The translations under genes and the position numbers were made by a program. From Bacteroidales bacterium (GTDB lineage Bacteria; Bacteroidota; Bacteroidia; Bacteroidales; UBA932), in NCBI GenBank assembly GCA_017519185.1, contig JAFWSX010000017.1, positions 1 to 64,000 on the forward strand: DNA of 64,000 nucleotides, written 5' to 3'. The notes under the pieces are model-generated. The model ran no database searches, was not told where the DNA came from, and saw only the letters and a program-made list of their open reading frames with translations. This document shows positions 60,501 through 64,000 of the stretch, one piece after another. How positions within the stretch are numbered: position 1 is the first letter of the stretch; each line of letters opens with the position of its first letter.

Positions 60501-61934
60501 ATGCGAAAATTTCTGGCAATAGACATCGGGGCTACGAGCGGACGCGGCATTCTGGGCGTCCTGGACGGCGGGAAACTGACCACTGAGGAGATAGCGCGCT
60601 TCCCCAACAGAATAATAAAGGAAGACGGGCACTGGATGTGGGATATGCAGGCCTTGTACGAGGCTGTCATTGCAGCCTTGAAAACCGTAGCTGAGAGGAA
60701 AATCGATATAGAATCAGTCGGTATTGACACCTGGGGCGTGGACTTCGCCCTCTTCGGGAAAGACGGGAAGTGGATGCGCAATCCCTATTGCTACCGCGAC
60801 CCTTATACCGCCGGGGAGCCGGAGCGTTTCTTCGGAAAAGTTCCAGCCGAAAAAGTCTATGACATCACCGGCATACAGGTGATGGATTTCAACAGCCTTT
60901 TCCAGCTTTCAGCCTTGAGAAGGGAGGATGACGCTGCGCTGAAGGAGGCCGACAAGATCCTGTTTATGCCGGATGCCCTGAGCTATCTGCTCACAGGACG
61001 TCAGGTGTGTGAATATACCATTGCATCTACCTCGCAGATGCTGAATACCCGCACCAGGGAGTTTTCCGAAGAACTGCTGGAGGCCCTGGGCCTGAAGCGC
61101 AGCCACTTCGGTGAGATGGTGCAGCCCGGAACCACGATCGGTACTCTGAGCCCTGAGGTTCAGAAGCTCACGGGGCTCGGTCCTGTCGCGGTAAAGGCCG
61201 TCGCTGGGCACGATACCGCGAGTGCCGTTGCGGCAGTTCCAGCTGTCGGCAGCAACTTCGCCTATCTGAGTTCAGGCACCTGGAGCCTTATGGGCATCGA
61301 GGCTGCAGATCCCATCGTGACGAAGGAGAGCCGGGCTATGAACTTCACGAACGAGGGCGGCATCGGCGGCACCATACGTTTTCTGAAGAATATCTGCGGA
61401 ATGTGGCTTTTGGAGCAGTGCCGCGTGGAGTGGGGCGACGTGGCCTATGCCCTGCTGATCGAGGAAGCCCTTGCCGAAGAGCCATTCGGCATACTGATGA
61501 ATCCCGACGACAGCCGTTTCAGCGCTCCGGCAAGTATGACAGCCGCCATCCGCGACTATTGCCTGGCGACCGGACAGAAGGCTCCTGAGCGCAGGGGAGA
61601 GTATACCCGCGCTATCTTCGACAGCCTCGCGCTGCGCTACCGTCAGGTGTTCGGATGGTTGAGGGAACTCGCACCGATCCCAATTGAAAAACTCCACATC
61701 ATAGGCGGCGGAGCCCGCAACAGACAACTTAACCAGTTCACTGCCAATGCCCTTGGCGTGCCTGTCATTGCCGGACCGGTGGAATGCACCGCCATCGGCA
61801 ACATAATGGTGCAGGCCGCGGAAGTCGATTCCCGGGGCATAATAGCCGCATCGGTTCAGACAGAAACATTTACGTCTCAGGATACACGAACCTGGGATGC
61901 GGCGTACGAAAAGTTTTTACGAATTACTAAATAA
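60501..61934 (+). CDS. rhaB: Rhamnulokinase
   Basis: A 477-residue FGGY-family sugar kinase. The N-terminal phosphate loop is AIDIGATSGRGILG. DTWGVDFALF near residue 77 and DPYTAG near 97 fit the rhamnulokinase branch, as do AGHDTASAVAAVP near 234 and the ATP-site loop HIIGGGARNRQLNQF near 397. It phosphorylates L-rhamnulose. It is followed 9 nt later by rhaA and then rhaT, the standard Bacteroidales rhamnose set. Confidence 0.95.
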   Translation: MRKFLAIDIGATSGRGILGVLDGGKLTTEEIARFPNRIIKEDGHWMWDMQALYEAVIAALKTVAERKIDIESVGIDTWGVDFALFGKDGKWMRNPYCYRDPYTAGEPERFFGKVPAEKVYDITGIQVMDFNSLFQLSALRREDDAALKEADKILFMPDALSYLLTGRQVCEYTIASTSQMLNTRTREFSEELLEALGLKRSHFGEMVQPGTTIGTLSPEVQKLTGLGPVAVKAVAGHDTASAVAAVPAVGSNFAYLSSGTWSLMGIEAADPIVTKESRAMNFTNEGGIGGTIRFLKNICGMWLLEQCRVEWGDVAYALLIEEALAEEPFGILMNPDDSRFSAPASMTAAIRDYCLATGQKAPERRGEYTRAIFDSLALRYRQVFGWLRELAPIPIEKLHIIGGGARNRQLNQFTANALGVPVIAGPVECTAIGNIMVQAAEVDSRGIIAASVQTETFTSQDTRTWDAAYEKFLRITK

Positions 61935-61943
61935 AGGAATCAT

Positions 61944-63200
61944 ATGAACGAACAATTGCTTGAAAAAGCGTATGCCATTGCTGCAGAAAGATATGCAGAG
62001 GCAGGAATAGATACTGAAAAAGCTATGGCGAAGCTGCAGAAGATGGCCATCTCGCTGCACTGCTGACAGGCAGACGATGTCCGCGGCTTCGAATCGGCCG
62101 GAGGAGAGGACCTCACCGGCGGTATCCAGACAACCGGCAACTATCCGGGACGTGCCCGCAACGTGGATGAACTCAGGGCCGACGTACTCAAGGCTACCAG
62201 TATGATTCCCGGTCATCACCGCCTGAACCTGCACGAGATATACGGAGAGTTCGGAACGAAGAAAGTAGACCGCGACCAGGTCGGTCCGGAGCACTTCGAA
62301 GGCTGGATGCAGTGGTCCCGCGAGCAGCATATGCCGCTGGATTTCAACACGACTTCTTTCTCCCATCCTAAAAGCGGCGACCTGTCGCTCTCGAATCCCG
62401 ACAAGGGCATCCGTGACTTCTGGATCGAACATTCGAAGCGCTGCCGCAACATCGCCAATGAGATGGGACACAACCAGAACGACCCCTGCATTATGAACCT
62501 CTGGGTCCACGACGGCAGCAAGGACATCACCGTCAACCGTTATAAATACCGCGAACTGTTCCGCAGCAGCCTGGACGAAATATTCGCTACGAAGTATGAT
62601 ATGATGAAGGACTGCCTCGAGAGCAAGACCTTCGGCATCGGCCTCGAAAGCTACACCGTAGGTTCCCTTGAGTTCTGCGTGGGCTACTGCGCCCAGCACG
62701 GCAAGATTTACACCATCGACACAGGCCACTACCATCCCACCGAGAGTGCTGCCGACAAGGTGTCTTCAGTGCTGCTCTTCGTGCCGGAGCTGATGCTCCA
62801 CGTGAGCCGTCCCGTACGCTGGGATTCCGACCACGTGGTGATAATGAACGACGACATTATGGACCTCTGCAAGGAGATTATCCGTGCCGACGCCCTTGAC
62901 CGCGTGCACTTCGGCCTCGACTATTTCGACGCTTCGATCAACCGTATCGGTGCTTATGTCATCGGAGCACGTTCCGCCCAGAAATGTATGCTGCAGGCCC
63001 TGCTGGAACCTGTCGCACGCCTCCGCGAATATGAAGAGAGCGGCCGCGGCTTCCAGCGCCTGGCCCTTCTCGAAGAGGAGAAAACATTGCCCTGGAGCGC
63101 CGTCTGGGATATGTTCTGCCTGCGCAACGAAGTGCCGGTAGGGGAGGATTTCATCCCTGAGATCGAGAAATACGAAAGGGAAGTGACAAGCCGCAGATAA
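61944..63200 (+). pseudogene. rhaA: L-rhamnose isomerase with in-frame TGA at codon 41
   Basis: Reading from the ATG at 61944 gives a full-length RhaA of 418 codons, the normal family size, except that codon 41 (62064-62066) is TGA. It falls in the conserved segment that reads HCWQGDDV in other RhaA proteins; here it is HC-TGA-QADDV, so the stop replaces the Trp (TGG to TGA, one base). Both sides stay in frame and conserved: GGIQTTGNYPGRARN downstream, RLNLHEIYGEF, and late metal-site residues in FGLDYFDAS. TGA is a normal stop elsewhere here. It may be a fresh nonsense mutation, a sequencing error, or a read-through site. A restart at the ATG at 62163 would lose the N-terminal 73 codons. Confidence 0.85.
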
Positions 63201-63213
63201 CGTTCAGCCGCTA

Positions 63214-64000
63214 TGGAAATACTCATCGGACTCGTAATAATCGCAGTCGGTGCATTCTGCCAGTCGAGCAGCTATGTGCCCATCAACAAGATCAAGTCCT
63301 GGAGCTGGGAGTCGTTCTGGGCCTTGCAGGGCGTTTTCGCCTGGCTTATTTTCCCTCTGCTGGGTGCATTGCTGGCAGTGCCTGCCGGACATTCTCTTTT
63401 TGAAGTCTATGCCGCCCATCCGACTGACGCCCTGCTCGCAGCTTTCTTCGGAGTGCTCTGGGGCATCGGCGGCCTGACCTTCGGACTGTCGATGCGCTAT
63501 CTGGGCATTGCGCTTGGCCAAAGCATCGCACTCGGCACCTGCGCCGGACTTGGAACCATCCTGACGCCGTTGTTTACCGGTCATCCCGGAGACCTGACCG
63601 GAGCCGTAATCACTGGAGTGGTGGTAACAATCCTCGGAATTGCGGTAATTGGCATCGCCGGCTCGATGAAGACAAGGGAACTTGCCGTGAAGGGAACCAG
63701 CGACACGGTGAAGGAATTCAACTTCAAGAAGGGGATAGCAGTCGCGCTGCTGGCCGGCTTTATGAGCGCCTGCTTCTCGATAGGCCTCGGTTTCGGCGAG
63801 AGCCTCTGCTGGCCGCAGACCAAAGAGATTTTCAGAACACTTCCCGCGACCTTTATGGTAACTCTTGGCGGTGCACTGACCAATCTTGTCTACTGCTTCC
63901 GCCAGAACTCGAAGAACCATACCTGGAGCGATTACAAGCAGAAATCGCTGTGGGGCAACAATCTGCTCTTCTGCGCCCTGGCCGGCCTTCTGTGGTACAG
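63214..64000 (+). CDS. rhaT: L-rhamnose/proton symporter (3' end outside window)
   Basis: The first 262 residues of a RhaT-family transporter, open to the window edge. It begins MEILIGLVIIAVGAFCQSSSY and continues VPINKIKSWSWESFW, the diagnostic RhaT N-terminus. At least seven hydrophobic segments follow, with the motifs GIGGLTFGLSMRYLG and LGTCAGLGTILTPL. It would import L-rhamnose for RhaA and RhaB. It starts 13 nt after the rhaA stop. Confidence 0.93.

Noticed and set aside
62064..62066. TGA in rhaA as a selenocysteine codon
   Set aside because: The family position is Trp, not Cys; I see no clear SECIS-like hairpin after the codon, and the family is not known to use selenium.
61944..63200. 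A changed genetic code with TGA read as Trp
   Set aside because: TGA ends many intact genes here (for example 13714-13716, 28798-28800 and 53933-53935), and Trp is otherwise encoded by TGG.

Overview
The window looks like chromosomal DNA of a gut-type member of the Bacteroidales; I cannot resolve the genus. Evidence: start sites are repeatedly preceded by the Bacteroidetes -7 box TAnnTTTG, mostly TATCTTTG, often under 30 nt from the start codon. Gene content also fits: a TonB-linked outer-membrane protein, DUF4293, an S46 dipeptidyl peptidase, an M64 peptidase with BspA-type repeats, GH109/GH43/GH78 enzymes, and a PCMD-domain surface protein. Genes are tightly packed, TGA, TAA and TAG are all used as stops, and the tetramer CATG seems strongly avoided.

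Region by region. 1-3.1 kb: the end of an ABC permease, a lipocalin-like lipoprotein, and a RAYT/IS200-like transposase set among palindromes. 3.2-8 kb: a BlaI repressor, an M56 antirepressor/TonB-like protein and a large outer-membrane barrel, followed by a convergent Cache-HAMP-PP2C phosphatase. 9.9-14.5 kb: a compact five-gene operon with a close homologue of steroid 5-alpha-reductase, an Old Yellow Enzyme-type flavin/Fe-S reductase, two short-chain dehydrogenases and one secreted PCMD protein. It is the best candidate for an interesting system, a bile-acid or steroid A-ring reducing pathway. 14.5-19 kb: a ferredoxin-type aldo/keto reductase, pgeF, a beta-propeller/TIM-barrel fusion and a YccF protein. 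19.1-26.5 kb: a glycan locus (GH109, HexNAc-kinase-like protein, GH43, GH78) without SusCD.

26.6-37.6 kb is mostly housekeeping: a CoA-transferase, mazG, tcdA, then prfA-uvrB-rel-uvrA as one operon. 37.6-49.8 kb holds a nucleoside phosphorylase operon, a TPR protein with an M28 peptidase, an M23/LysM peptidase with PnuC, an M64 lipoprotein, a phosphoesterase, a CYTH protein and a serpin. 49.8-50.5 kb is about 700 bp of nested inverted repeats before tRNA-Gly(CCC). 50.7-55.2 kb carries galK-galM and thrB-thrC. A second palindrome-rich gap (55.2-55.6 kb) shares the GTACAAGGT...ACCTTGTAC element with the first. It is followed by fba, a gmk-nadD gene fusion, a DPP11-like S46 peptidase and rnhB. 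The window ends in rhaB-rhaA-rhaT, where rhaA has an in-frame TGA in place of an expected Trp codon and rhaT runs off the edge.

Pathway links: the GH78 enzyme would release rhamnose, which the rhaBAT genes would import and break down if rhaA is functional. GH109 plus the kinase would salvage N-acetylhexosamines, and the peptidases and serpin suit growth on host or dietary protein. The steroid-type operon would act on host sterols in the gut lumen.
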